64,000 bases of DNA from Bacteroidales bacterium (lineage in GTDB: Bacteria; Bacteroidota; Bacteroidia; Bacteroidales; UBA1556), in the NCBI GenBank assembly GCA_023146135.1, contig JAGLCR010000042.1:1-64000 (forward strand), read 5' to 3'. The notes beneath the pieces are model-generated. The model did not search any database. It was given only the letters and a program-made list of their open reading frames with translations, and was not told the DNA's origin. This document shows, piece after piece, positions 29,140 through 38,372 of the stretch (positions within the stretch are counted from its first letter, which is position 1; the number at the start of each line of letters is the position of its first letter). A program made the position numbers and the translations under genes.

Positions 29140-29155
29140 AAATAATTATATAGTA

Positions 29156-29449
29156 ATGAAGTTAAAGAAGCAAATTGTATTCCCAAAGCATCAAAAGATA
29201 TTAAATCTTATGGGAGAAAATATAAAGCTTGCAAGGAAGAGACGAAAGCTGACAGCGGTGCAAGTAGCTGAGCGAGCTCGTATTTCAAGGAATACGCTAT
29301 ATTTACTAGAGAAAGGCAGTTCGAGTGTATCTATTGGTGCTTTATTTAATGTGTTAAGAGTATTAAACCTGCAAGATGATTTTCTAAAATTGGCTGCTGA
29401 TGATGAGCTTGGAAGAAAGTTGCAAGATATAGAACTAATGGGAAAATAG
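29156..29449 (+). CDS. hipB: HipB-like XRE antitoxin
   Basis: HTH (LARKRRKLTAVQVAERARISRNTLYLLEKG) directly upstream of hipA. Confidence 0.85.
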   Translation: MKLKKQIVFPKHQKILNLMGENIKLARKRRKLTAVQVAERARISRNTLYLLEKGSSSVSIGALFNVLRVLNLQDDFLKLAADDELGRKLQDIELMGK

Positions 29450-29450
29450 C

Positions 29451-30701
29451 ATGGCAAAAAAACACGATATATATGTTTATGCACATTGGCTTGGAATGTC
29501 AGAGCCTATGTTGATGGGGCTTTTGGAGGCTCAATCGATTAAGGGTAAAATGTCTTATAGTTTTGAGTATGATAGAATGTGGTTGCAATCAAATGAACAA
29601 TTTCTATTAGATCCAGATATTAGTTGGTTTTCTGGAAAGCAATATCCAGATGCCAAGGGTAATTTTGGTTTATTCTTGGATTCGATGCCTGATACTTGGG
29701 GGAGGACTTTGATGAAAAGGCGAGCTGCCGTTCATGCAAAGGTAAATGATAATAAGTTAGTTTCATTAAATGAAGTAGATTTCTTATTGGGAGTGTATGA
29801 CGAAAGTAGAATGGGGGCACTTCGGTTTAAGACGAATAAGCAAGGCCCCTTTTTAGATAGTAGTCAGGAGTTTCCAACTCCACCTTGGACATCAGTAAGA
29901 AAATTGCAGCATAGTGCAAAAATGCTTGATTCGCATACTGATGATAAAAGTATTATGGATTTTCTTAAAGTTATTATGGCACCAGGATCTTCACTTGGAG
30001 GCGCACGGCCAAAGGCTAATATCTTAGATGACAATCAGCATCCTTGGATTGCTAAATTTCCTGCAAAAAATGATACTATTAATATGGCTTTATGGGAAAT
30101 GTTAGCCTATAAACTTGCAATAAAGTCAGGTGTGTGGATGGCAGAATCAAAGTGCGAAAAAGTGTCGGGACACCATCACACTTTTTTTACTAAAAGGTTT
30201 GACCGTTTGCAGGGGGAACGAATCCATTTTGCATCGGCAATGAGCATGACAGGACACTCAGAAGATGATTTGAGAGACGATGTTGCTAGTTACCTAGAGT
30301 TGGCGGAATTTCTACAGTTTGCAGGGTCTAATATCGAAGAAGATTTGCATCAACTCTGGAGAAGAATTGTTTTTAGTATTGCTATTTCAAGTACGGATGA
30401 TCATTTGAGAAACCATGGTTTTCTATTGGAGCAGAAAGGTTGGAGATTGTCTCCCGCTTATGATTTGAATCCATCTGTTGATAAAGAAGGTTTAGCACTT
30501 AATATTGACATGGATAGTAATGCATTAGATTTTGATTTAGCAAAAAGTGTTGGAGAATACTTTTTATTAGATAAAGTGGCCATGAATGAAATTATTAAAG
30601 AAGTATGCACAGTAGTGAGTTGTTGGGAAAGTGAAGCCAAGAACATAGGAATTTCAAGAAACGAAATTCAGATGATGGAATCAGCTTTTCGTTGGGTATA
30701 A
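29451..30701 (+). CDS. hipA: HipA-family Ser/Thr kinase toxin
   Basis: PGSSLGGARPKANI, STDDHLRNHGFLL, LSPAYDLNPS. Confidence 0.92.
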   Translation: MAKKHDIYVYAHWLGMSEPMLMGLLEAQSIKGKMSYSFEYDRMWLQSNEQFLLDPDISWFSGKQYPDAKGNFGLFLDSMPDTWGRTLMKRRAAVHAKVNDNKLVSLNEVDFLLGVYDESRMGALRFKTNKQGPFLDSSQEFPTPPWTSVRKLQHSAKMLDSHTDDKSIMDFLKVIMAPGSSLGGARPKANILDDNQHPWIAKFPAKNDTINMALWEMLAYKLAIKSGVWMAESKCEKVSGHHHTFFTKRFDRLQGERIHFASAMSMTGHSEDDLRDDVASYLELAEFLQFAGSNIEEDLHQLWRRIVFSIAISSTDDHLRNHGFLLEQKGWRLSPAYDLNPSVDKEGLALNIDMDSNALDFDLAKSVGEYFLLDKVAMNEIIKEVCTVVSCWESEAKNIGISRNEIQMMESAFRWV

Positions 30702-30873
30702 TCCTCCTGTTGTGTTGAAAAAAGTTAATTCACTAAAAAAACATGTCTAGTAAACTAAGCAATAAACTGGATATTATATTGTGGTTTTAGTTAACTACTG
30801 CTGTGTAAGTGATAGATAATATTGATAATACATTTTGTGGCACTAGCATCCGAAACTTTTTCAATATTTCCTA

Positions 30874-30908
30874 AAAAAAGCCTGCATATCAATGATATAC
30901 AGGCTTGT
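30874..30908 (-). terminator. Rho-independent terminator after tRNA-Arg
   Basis: Minus strand AAGCCTGTATATCATTGATATGCAGGCTTTTTT stem-loop plus T-run. Confidence 0.8.
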
Positions 30909-30928
30909 AAAATTGTATTTGTGATCCA
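30874..30928. repeat. Right copy of 55-bp perfect direct repeat overlapping the tRNA-Arg 3' end
   Basis: Identical to 28846-28900. Confidence 0.95.
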
Positions 30929-30995
30929 GGCGGGATTCGAACCCACGACCCGCAGCTTAGAAGGCTGCTGCTCTATCCAGCTGAGCTACTGGACC
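30922..30995 (-). tRNA. tRNA-Arg(TCT)
   Basis: Cloverleaf readable on minus strand: GGTCCAG...CTTCTAA anticodon loop...GGTTCGAATCC...CTGGATC-A. Confidence 0.95.
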
Positions 30996-31018
30996 AATTA
31001 TTTCCAATTCCTACAAAC

Positions 31019-31051
31019 AAAAAAAGGAGACAAGCTCCTTTAATTTTTTTT
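31019..31051 (-). terminator. Hairpin terminator between the two tRNAs
   Basis: AAGGAG-ACAAG-CTCCTT with flanking A/T runs. Confidence 0.65.
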
Positions 31052-31057
31052 ATAGTG

Positions 31058-31132
31058 TCGGGGTGGCAGGATTCGAACCTGCGGCCCCCTGCTCCCAAAG
31101 CAGGTGCGCTAACCGGACTGCGCCACACCCCG
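31058..31132 (-). tRNA. tRNA-Pro(TGG)
   Basis: Minus strand CGGGGTG...CTTTGGGAG anticodon loop...GGTTCGAATCC...CACCCCG-A. Confidence 0.95.
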
Positions 31133-31269
31133 AAAAAAATCTATAAAGAACTCGCTTTTACTTCCAAAAGCGGCTGCAAAAGTATAAAATAAATTTTAAT
31201 AAAAAACACTTTTCTTTAAAATAATTTTATTTTTGAATAATCCAATATTTTATCCTTCAAAAAGTATAT

Positions 31270-32028
31270 TTACTTGCGTATAATTGTAGTCGCATTTGCC
31301 TGAGCAGTAGGCATTATCACCATGTCATTGATATTTACATGTGCGGGTAAATTAGCACAGTAATACACGGCATCAGCAATATCCTCTGCTTGCAATGGCT
31401 CAAAACCCTTGTATATGGAATCTGCCTTTGCGTTATCTCCTTTGAAACGCACGTTGGAAAACTCTGTTTCTACGGCTCCAGGTGCTACTTGGGTAACTCT
31501 TATTCCCTCGCTCACCATATCAATGCGCATAGCTTTAGTTAACGAGTCTACTGCATGCTTAGTTCCACAATAAACATTGCCAAAGGAATAGGTTTCTTTA
31601 CCAGCAATGGACCCAATATTGATAATATGCCCTTTGCCTTGGGAAATCATCAATGGTGCTACATTACGAGTTACGTAAAGCAGTCCTTTTATGTTGGTAT
31701 CAATCATGCGTTCCCAATCATCATAAACACCATCCTGTATATTGGTTAATCCTACGGCTAGTCCTGCATTATTAAGTAGTACATCAATGCTTTTCCAGTT
31801 ACTGCTTAAACTTCGAACGGCTACTTCTACCTCTACACGATTACGTACATCAAAGTTTAAAGCAAGAACTTCCACTGCGTATTTATCTGTCAAATGATTT
31901 GCAAATTCGTCTAATCGCTCTTTGCGACGACCTGTAATGATAAGGTTATAGTGGTTTTTGGCAAAAATATGTGCACTGGCTTTTCCAATTCCGCTTGTGG
32001 CTCCTGTTATAAATGCTATTTTGTTCAT
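31270..32028 (-). CDS. SDR family NAD(P)-dependent oxidoreductase (YdfG-like)
   Basis: TGATSGIG, NNAG, YCGTK. Confidence 0.85.
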   Translation of the reverse strand: MNKIAFITGATSGIGKASAHIFAKNHYNLIITGRRKERLDEFANHLTDKYAVEVLALNFDVRNRVEVEVAVRSLSSNWKSIDVLLNNAGLAVGLTNIQDGVYDDWERMIDTNIKGLLYVTRNVAPLMISQGKGHIINIGSIAGKETYSFGNVYCGTKHAVDSLTKAMRIDMVSEGIRVTQVAPGAVETEFSNVRFKGDNAKADSIYKGFEPLQAEDIADAVYYCANLPAHVNINDMVIMPTAQANATTIIRK

Positions 32029-32090
32029 TGTTTTATATTATTTGTGTTATATCTGTGTTACTAAACTTGTATGCTTGCTTGCTGAGTATA

Positions 32091-32188
32091 TTATCTCGGT
32101 CATTGAGCTTGTGTTATCTCGGTCACTGAGCTTGTTGTCTTGGTCACTGGGCTTGTTAAATTTGTCACTGAGCTTGTCGAAGTGCGAC
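32091..32188. repeat. Four tandem ~22-bp GGTCACTGAGCTTGT units
   Basis: GGTCATTGAGCTTGT / GGTCACTGAGCTTGT / GGTCACTGGGCTTGT / TGTCACTGAGCTTGTCGAAGTG read directly. Confidence 0.85.
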
Positions 32189-32222
32189 TGCAAACTTATG
32201 TTTTTTTGAGCTCAAGCAGAAA

Positions 32223-33506
32223 CTATTGTTTCAGTATTTTCTTTATATCTATTAATTGAACATAGGCCAGTAAGAAAAATAGTAGCCCAATTATACGATA
32301 GCGTGATATGGCTCCAAGTATTGGAGTAGTGAGCCCAACAATTATTAGGTTGGCCAAGGCAAAAAGTAAGGCAATCCAGAGTAAGGGTTTATTTTCTATA
32401 TTACTAATTGGGAAAACAACCAATAGGATAAGCATAAGAAATAGTAAGATGTTTTCTAAAGTTGCCGCCCACATTAGTAAACCATTGGCCTCCCATGGAG
32501 TGGGTCTGAAAATACAATTTATTAATGCGATGGGTACACTCTTCATAATGGAATAGCCATCGGCAGTATATCGAATATTCATTTTTGTATTTGTCGATTG
32601 CGCATCCTTTGAAAGTTCTTCAAAAGCCATTCTTTTTTCAACTAAGATGCCGTAAAAATCTTTTCCTGTAATTTTTTCCGATTCTGTGAGAAAGCTGAAT
32701 GCGATAAAAAGCATAATAAAATAGGGGAGGAATGCCCTTCGTTGTGGTTTAATAGAATTCCATAGATACCCAAATATTAAGGGGATAAGAATCATTGCAA
32801 TAATGGCTCTTGTTTGAAATAGAAGAAAAAATGCAAGCCCAACTAGAATAGTCCGTGGAATAGGTTTTCGCCCTTTTAGAGCGTAGCTGCCACAATTCAA
32901 AATCAATCCGATAAAGAAAAAGGCTAAGCTCTCTTTTAGTATTCCTGACGACCAAAATACAATAGAAGGAAAAGCAAATACAGCAAGAAAAATTAGCCAT
33001 TTACGCTCAGGTAATTGTTGATAGAAGAATCTAAAAATCCAGAATAAACCCATAAAGGCCAAGAAGCTAAAAACAATGACATGAGCTCCATACGACCCTA
33101 AACTAATTAGGTTTAGTAACATATTTGCTCTGATGATTAATTTATTGCTTCCGAATAAAGTGCTTTCATTTGATGAGTCCCAACTATTGGTGTACTTCAA
33201 AACCACATTGACATCTTCATCGGTAGATTTGTTTTGATATAAGAATTTGAAATATTCTGCTTTATGGTCTTTTAACAGATGTTGGAAAACCTTTGCATCA
33301 TCGTAATAACGAAAAATATCGGCTTTACTGCGGTCGGTATAATGATTGGTATAAATAAACCACATCGCAAATGCAGCAATTAGCTTAATGGCAAAAGCAC
33401 CTGCAAACCAATGTTTGGAAATACCTTTGGCTCCAAACATTTTGATTTTGTAGACAGCGAAGAATGCTGCTGCTGCAAAAAATAGAGTTATTAAATAGTC
33501 TAACAT
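32223..33506 (-). CDS. Polytopic membrane protein (hypothetical)
   Basis: Multiple hydrophobic TM segments across 427 aa. Confidence 0.6.
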   Translation of the reverse strand: MLDYLITLFFAAAAFFAVYKIKMFGAKGISKHWFAGAFAIKLIAAFAMWFIYTNHYTDRSKADIFRYYDDAKVFQHLLKDHKAEYFKFLYQNKSTDEDVNVVLKYTNSWDSSNESTLFGSNKLIIRANMLLNLISLGSYGAHVIVFSFLAFMGLFWIFRFFYQQLPERKWLIFLAVFAFPSIVFWSSGILKESLAFFFIGLILNCGSYALKGRKPIPRTILVGLAFFLLFQTRAIIAMILIPLIFGYLWNSIKPQRRAFLPYFIMLFIAFSFLTESEKITGKDFYGILVEKRMAFEELSKDAQSTNTKMNIRYTADGYSIMKSVPIALINCIFRPTPWEANGLLMWAATLENILLFLMLILLVVFPISNIENKPLLWIALLFALANLIIVGLTTPILGAISRYRIIGLLFFLLAYVQLIDIKKILKQ

Positions 33507-33552
33507 ATTGGATTCAAAAGTACAGTAATTTTAGGGAAAGAGGGTGTTTTAT

Positions 33553-34212
33553 TTAGAAACGAAATTCCAATCCTGTTTTGAATCCAATACCACCAATATT
33601 TGTAATTTCAGTTTGCGTTAGGCTGATGTCCTTATAACTATACGTATAGATTAGTTTGCTCGGAATGTAAGTATAGTCAAAGGAGGTGTGAAAGTATAAA
33701 CTTTTGTATATTCTAAGGCTTATACCTGATGTAAAAAAGACTCCTGTGATAAAGCCATTGGTAGTTAGATTTCCGTCCCCTATGTCTTTATATTTAATTG
33801 GCATTTGAAATGAATAAGAAGTCATGTTTAAGCCCGTCGAACATTTAACGCTGAGAATGGATTGTTCAAACACGCGTCCAATTACTCCAATCCTTAAGTT
33901 GCGCATAAAACCTGTATTTGATGTACCTTCTTTAGTTATTTTAAAAGGTAAATAGTTATAGCCTGTTGTTATTCCTACTCTATTATTGAGATAATAATTG
34001 AAATTTACAGATGGACCAAAACTATTTCCAAAGCCATTTATTTCAGAATGACTTTGTTGATACCAATAATTGTCTACACCTATTAAATGAGCTGCTGTAG
34101 GATGCCAAAAAAAGGCTGTAGAAATAAGCTCAAAATGAGTGGATAGAGAATCATTTGCAAATGAATTCAAGGAGCCTAAAGTCAATAGTATTATAAAAAT
34201 AGACTTTCTCAT
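33553..34212 (-). CDS. Outer-membrane beta-barrel-like protein
   Basis: Signal peptide; C-terminal ...GFKTGLEFRF; shares FFWHPTAAHL with its neighbour. Confidence 0.6.
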   Translation of the reverse strand: MRKSIFIILLTLGSLNSFANDSLSTHFELISTAFFWHPTAAHLIGVDNYWYQQSHSEINGFGNSFGPSVNFNYYLNNRVGITTGYNYLPFKITKEGTSNTGFMRNLRIGVIGRVFEQSILSVKCSTGLNMTSYSFQMPIKYKDIGDGNLTTNGFITGVFFTSGISLRIYKSLYFHTSFDYTYIPSKLIYTYSYKDISLTQTEITNIGGIGFKTGLEFRF

Positions 34213-34967
34213 GATTTATCCTTTCCAAAATTAAATGATAAACCAATTTGCCCAGCAATACCTCCAAGGTTTGTTTTTTTTTCAAAACCTGAGTGAGGAG
34301 CCCCAATATATTTTAATGTTTTGATGTTATTAGTGTATTCTATACCTATATTTAAAGAGATAGATTTTATTAATTGAATTTTGAGTCCAGAATTAACATA
34401 AAAACCAAAAGAATTGCCTTTTGCCTCATATGTTGGTTGCTCAAAAAAATTAGTTTCTGTATTTAGGTTCATAGAATAGGAGGGAATATAGTTTAATCCT
34501 GCACCAAAAAACATATTAACTCGGCTTTCTCTTTTTGTTTGCCCCGCATAGCCAATTTTTAGATTTATAATTTGTGCCTCGTTATGGAAAACATTTAAAT
34601 CTCCTGTCATTAAATAAGTTTTTGTTGGATATTCCAAATGATTTGTTAAAGACAAATAATTAAATCCCAAGTAAGCTCCAAGATAATTTTTGAAATAGTA
34701 ACAAACATGCATAGCGGGAGCAACGCCTTGTCCATAACCAGCACTGTTTGGAAAAGGATCGTAGTAGCCGTTTGGGATTGAGGCGTCCAATAAAGAGTTG
34801 TTCGCTTTCATATGCTCCGCTGTGGGAGTCCAAAATAAAGAGGATACACCTATTTCAATATGTCTTAACTGATTTGTTTGAGCTTTTGCTGCAATCGAAA
34901 TGATTATAAGTATAAATACTATTAATAGTTTCATATTTGAATTAGTATTAGAAATCCAAATATACAA
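34209..34967 (-). CDS. Outer-membrane beta-barrel-like protein (paralogue)
   Basis: LFWTPTAEHM motif, beta-strand pattern, IGLSFNFG; alternative start at MKLLIVFILI. Confidence 0.6.
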   Translation of the reverse strand: MYIWISNTNSNMKLLIVFILIIISIAAKAQTNQLRHIEIGVSSLFWTPTAEHMKANNSLLDASIPNGYYDPFPNSAGYGQGVAPAMHVCYYFKNYLGAYLGFNYLSLTNHLEYPTKTYLMTGDLNVFHNEAQIINLKIGYAGQTKRESRVNMFFGAGLNYIPSYSMNLNTETNFFEQPTYEAKGNSFGFYVNSGLKIQLIKSISLNIGIEYTNNIKTLKYIGAPHSGFEKKTNLGGIAGQIGLSFNFGKDKS

Positions 34968-34970
34968 AAA

Positions 34971-35001
34971 AAACCGTTAATTTATTAACGGTTTTTTTTA
35001 A
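34971..35001 (-). terminator. Terminator AAACCGTTAATTTATTAACGGTTT
   Basis: Perfect stem with T-run, converging genes/operon spacing. Confidence 0.6.
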
Positions 35002-35091
35002 TACAATGCTTTTAATAAGCCACTTCAGCTACATTCAACTCGGCTTGTGTTGAGTTAATAACCAAGCCATTTTGATTCTGTGTTGAATGAT

Positions 35092-35802
35092 CTAATTATT
35101 CATACCAGAGGTATCTAATTCGGCAGTATTCAATGAATCTGACAATCTTGCCATTTCATTTATAGTAGCATAGTTATCGATGGTGTAAAAAACAGATAGT
35201 GCCTTTGCAGTATAATCAACATTTTTTTCAATTACTACTAGGTCTTCTTTGGAATAGCCATCATTATTAATGTCAACAGTATATTCGGTTAGTTTTTGAT
35301 TGGCAGCATCTTTACCATCCATCAATTGTATTTGCTTAATAGCAACAAAATGCATTCCCCATTCGATCATAAATTGACTTAGAAAGCCGATTTTTTCTAA
35401 TTCTTGTTTTCCCTCATCAGCATTAGCATAACCGTGTTCGGTAAAAAATGTATTTATAGTTTGATGATTAAGATTTGCCTGCTTGATAGAGTCCATACTT
35501 AGAAAATCATCAATGGTTTTTATTACTTGGTTCCATTCTTCATCGCTAATTTTTCGTTCAGTAGTAACAATATCCATTTTTGCCAATATAGCTTTAGAGA
35601 ACACCTTGTCGCTGTCATCAGCACCCATTTCTTCTTGCATTTCCTCGGCATTTTGTGAGATTTCTTTCATCTTATTCATTTGACTCATTATACCACCGTC
35701 GTCAGACCCGCCACATGAACTCATAAAGGCGAGTGCTGGAATTAATAATACTAATAATATTTTTTTCATAAGTTTTGAATTTGTTAGTTTATAATAGCCC
35801 AA
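35092..35802 (-). CDS. Lipoprotein, hypothetical
   Basis: LVLLIPALAFMSSC lipobox (likely start at MKKILLVLLIP). Confidence 0.6.
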   Translation of the reverse strand: MGYYKLTNSKLMKKILLVLLIPALAFMSSCGGSDDGGIMSQMNKMKEISQNAEEMQEEMGADDSDKVFSKAILAKMDIVTTERKISDEEWNQVIKTIDDFLSMDSIKQANLNHQTINTFFTEHGYANADEGKQELEKIGFLSQFMIEWGMHFVAIKQIQLMDGKDAANQKLTEYTVDINNDGYSKEDLVVIEKNVDYTAKALSVFYTIDNYATINEMARLSDSLNTAELDTSGMNN

Positions 35803-35925
35803 AAGTAAGAATATTATAAACTGATTATAAGAAAAAGTGCAATTATTTCGTATATTGAAATAGGCAAAAGAGAGAGGGCTAAATCAATAAATTGAGTTGA
35901 ATGGTGAGACTATAGGACAAAAAAA

Positions 35926-35951
35926 AAGCTCGTCAATAATGACGAGCTCAA
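35926..35951 (-). terminator. Terminator of cold-shock gene
   Basis: GAGCTCGTCATTATTGACGAGCTTTTTTTT on minus strand. Confidence 0.75.
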
Positions 35952-35974
35952 TAAGTTCAATTGGATAAAGCAAA

Positions 35975-36166
35975 TTATAATACTTTCACATTAACTGCGT
36001 TCATTCCTTTTTTACCTTCTTTAAGTTCAAACTCAACTGCATCGCCTTCGCGAATTTCGTCGATTAAACCTGAGATGTGTACGAAGTGTTCGTTTTCTGA
36101 CTCGTCTTCTTTAATGAAACCAAAACCTTTGGTGTCGTTGAAGAACTTTACTGTTCCTTTAATCAT
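35975..36166 (-). CDS. Cold-shock protein (CspA family)
   Basis: MIKGTVKFFNDTKGFGFIKED...HFVHIS. Confidence 0.95.
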   Translation of the reverse strand: MIKGTVKFFNDTKGFGFIKEDESENEHFVHISGLIDEIREGDAVEFELKEGKKGMNAVNVKVL

Positions 36167-36245
36167 TGTATTAATTTTATTAGTTATTTATAATGCGCAA
36201 AGATAATATTATATCCATTGCATCGATGTTTTTTAACAATTATTT

Positions 36246-37529
36246 TTATTTATTTGTGTGTTTATTTGAATTTGATCTTCCAAAAGGCTTGTTTTTAGAC
36301 TCTTGTCTTTCTTTATTACGATTAAAATCATGCTTTTTCTTTTTGCGAGGAGGCCGAGTTTGCCTTTTTACAGGGGTTTCATCCTCAGTTCCATCATCAA
36401 TAAAGGGGTGTTCTTTAATAATTGGAATGTTTTGATGTATTAATTTTTGAATATCTTTCAAATAGGGGCGTTCTTCTTTCATGCAGAAAGAAATGGCTAT
36501 TCCGCTTGCACTTGCTCTTCCAGTTCGGCCAATACGATGAACATAAGTTTCGGGTATATTTGGCAGGTCGTAGTTTACTACCAGCTCCAAGTCACTTACA
36601 TCGATACCTCTTGCGGCAATATCAGTAGCTACTAAAACATGTAACGCTCCATCTTTAAATGCATTCAGTGCTTTTTGTCGCGCATTTTGCGATTTATTTC
36701 CATGAATGGCTGCTGCTTGAATCTTAGCCTTGATTAGCATACGCACTATCTTATCTGCTCCATGCTTGGTGCGTGAAAAAACTAAGGCCGTTTGCACAGG
36801 GTTTTCTTGAAGCAAGTGTATCAATAGTTTTATTTTCGATTTTTTACTTACGTAATAGAGTGCCTGATCCACCCTTTCGGCGGTAGCTTGCTGTGGCTGA
36901 ATGGTAACCTTTTCTGGATTTCCTAATATTTTTTGTGATAGCTTCACAATGTCTGGTGGCATAGTGGCTGAGAAAAATAAGCTCTGTCGTCTTTTTGGTA
37001 AAAGAGCTACAATCTTACGTATATCATGAATAAAGCCCATGTCGAGCATGTGGTCAGCCTCGTCTAAAACGGAGAATTCGACATCACGTAATGTTATAAA
37101 TCCTTGATTGATAAGGTCGAGCAGTCGCCCTGGTGTAGCTACTAATACATCAACACCTCTATGCAAAGCATCGGTTTGCTTACCTTGTTTAACTCCGCCA
37201 AATATCACGGTGTTTTTTATTCCTGTATATTTCGCATAGGTAGTAAAGCTTTCGCCAATTTGAATGGCCAGTTCTCTTGTGGGAGTTACAACTAGGGCGC
37301 GTACTTTTGGCGGTCTTACTGACCTTTGCGTTGATTTATATAGATGTTGAATAATGGGAATAGCAAAAGCTGCCGTTTTTCCAGTACCCGTTTGTGCACA
37401 GCCCAATAAATCTTTTCTTCTAAGTAGTATCGGAATAGATTGTTCTTGAATGGGAGTGGGGTGGGTGTAGCCTTCATCGTTGAGGGCTTTTAGTATGGGA
37501 TCAATTATCCCTAAATCTTTGAATTGCAT
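36246..37529 (-). CDS. DEAD-box RNA helicase (RhlE-like)
   Basis: AQTGTGKT, PTRELA, DEAD, SAT, HRIGRTGR; basic tail. Confidence 0.95.
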   Translation of the reverse strand: MQFKDLGIIDPILKALNDEGYTHPTPIQEQSIPILLRRKDLLGCAQTGTGKTAAFAIPIIQHLYKSTQRSVRPPKVRALVVTPTRELAIQIGESFTTYAKYTGIKNTVIFGGVKQGKQTDALHRGVDVLVATPGRLLDLINQGFITLRDVEFSVLDEADHMLDMGFIHDIRKIVALLPKRRQSLFFSATMPPDIVKLSQKILGNPEKVTIQPQQATAERVDQALYYVSKKSKIKLLIHLLQENPVQTALVFSRTKHGADKIVRMLIKAKIQAAAIHGNKSQNARQKALNAFKDGALHVLVATDIAARGIDVSDLELVVNYDLPNIPETYVHRIGRTGRASASGIAISFCMKEERPYLKDIQKLIHQNIPIIKEHPFIDDGTEDETPVKRQTRPPRKKKKHDFNRNKERQESKNKPFGRSNSNKHTNK

Positions 37530-37660
37530 TTATTTGTTTTAATGAGCGGCAAAGGTAGGTTAAATATAGGAAGTCGCTAAATGCTACAATTACTCATTTC
37601 TTATTTTTGTGTTGATGGTTAATCGTAATAGTCATTAATTATTGTAAAACATATAAATAA

Positions 37661-37675
37661 TATCGAAAAACGATA
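37661..37675. promoter_or_regulatory. Palindrome TATCG-AAAAA-CGATA upstream of DUF2975/XRE pair
   Basis: Perfect 5+5 inverted repeat ahead of a TATATTTG box near 37708. Confidence 0.5.
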
Positions 37676-37740
37676 AAAAAGTATTGATATAAGATAAAAT
37701 ATATTTATATTTGCCAAATTAATAATTAAGCTAATATGTT

Positions 37741-38370
37741 ATGAAAACACAAAAGTCTCCTTTAAGTATTAGAATTATCTATTGGATTAGTACGGGTTCA
37801 ATAGCCTTATTGGCAATGGTATTTGTTGCTGCGCTTATTTTTAATGTTCTATTATACACCGATTTTTTCGGCAATAATATGCAATTGCATGTGCAGTTTC
37901 CTGTAAAAATTGATTTCTTGGAAACGGGAACGCTTAGTCTAAATGGTCAAGATGTTGACGTCGAATTTGTGGAAGCGTCTTCCAAAATACACTTTTTTAA
38001 TACCCCTAGTTTTATTACTAAGAAAGCAGGTATTGCCATACTGATTGTTACTTCATTTGCTATTTATCTATTATGGGTTTTCCGAAAATTCATTATGAAT
38101 GTAAAGAATGGTTTAACTTTCAATATTGAGAATATATCATTATTGAAAAAGCTATCCTATGGTTTACTCGGCTTTTGGTTGTTCTCCATTATTTATATGC
38201 AGTTTCTATATTATTATATTGCCAAGAATATTGAAATGGCTAACATTAGAATAAGCCACGATTTTACTGATCAATCGAATGTATTGTTGTTTGCATTATT
38301 TATTTGGGTTTTAGCTCATATATTTATTACAGGCTTAAAATTGCAAGAAGAACAAGATTTAACCGTATAG
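37741..38370 (+). CDS. DUF2975-like membrane protein
   Basis: Four TM segments and pairing with a short XRE regulator. Confidence 0.7.
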   Translation: MKTQKSPLSIRIIYWISTGSIALLAMVFVAALIFNVLLYTDFFGNNMQLHVQFPVKIDFLETGTLSLNGQDVDVEFVEASSKIHFFNTPSFITKKAGIAILIVTSFAIYLLWVFRKFIMNVKNGLTFNIENISLLKKLSYGLLGFWLFSIIYMQFLYYYIAKNIEMANIRISHDFTDQSNVLLFALFIWVLAHIFITGLKLQEEQDLTV

Positions 38371-38372
38371 AT

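Noticed and set aside
28901-30873. Prophage or complete integrative element around hipBA
   Set aside because: No integrase, transposase or phage structural gene between the repeats; only an att-like duplication is supported.
36246-36435. ORF 36193..36435 (+) near the DEAD helicase
   Set aside because: Antisense to the basic C-terminal tail of the helicase; no independent support.
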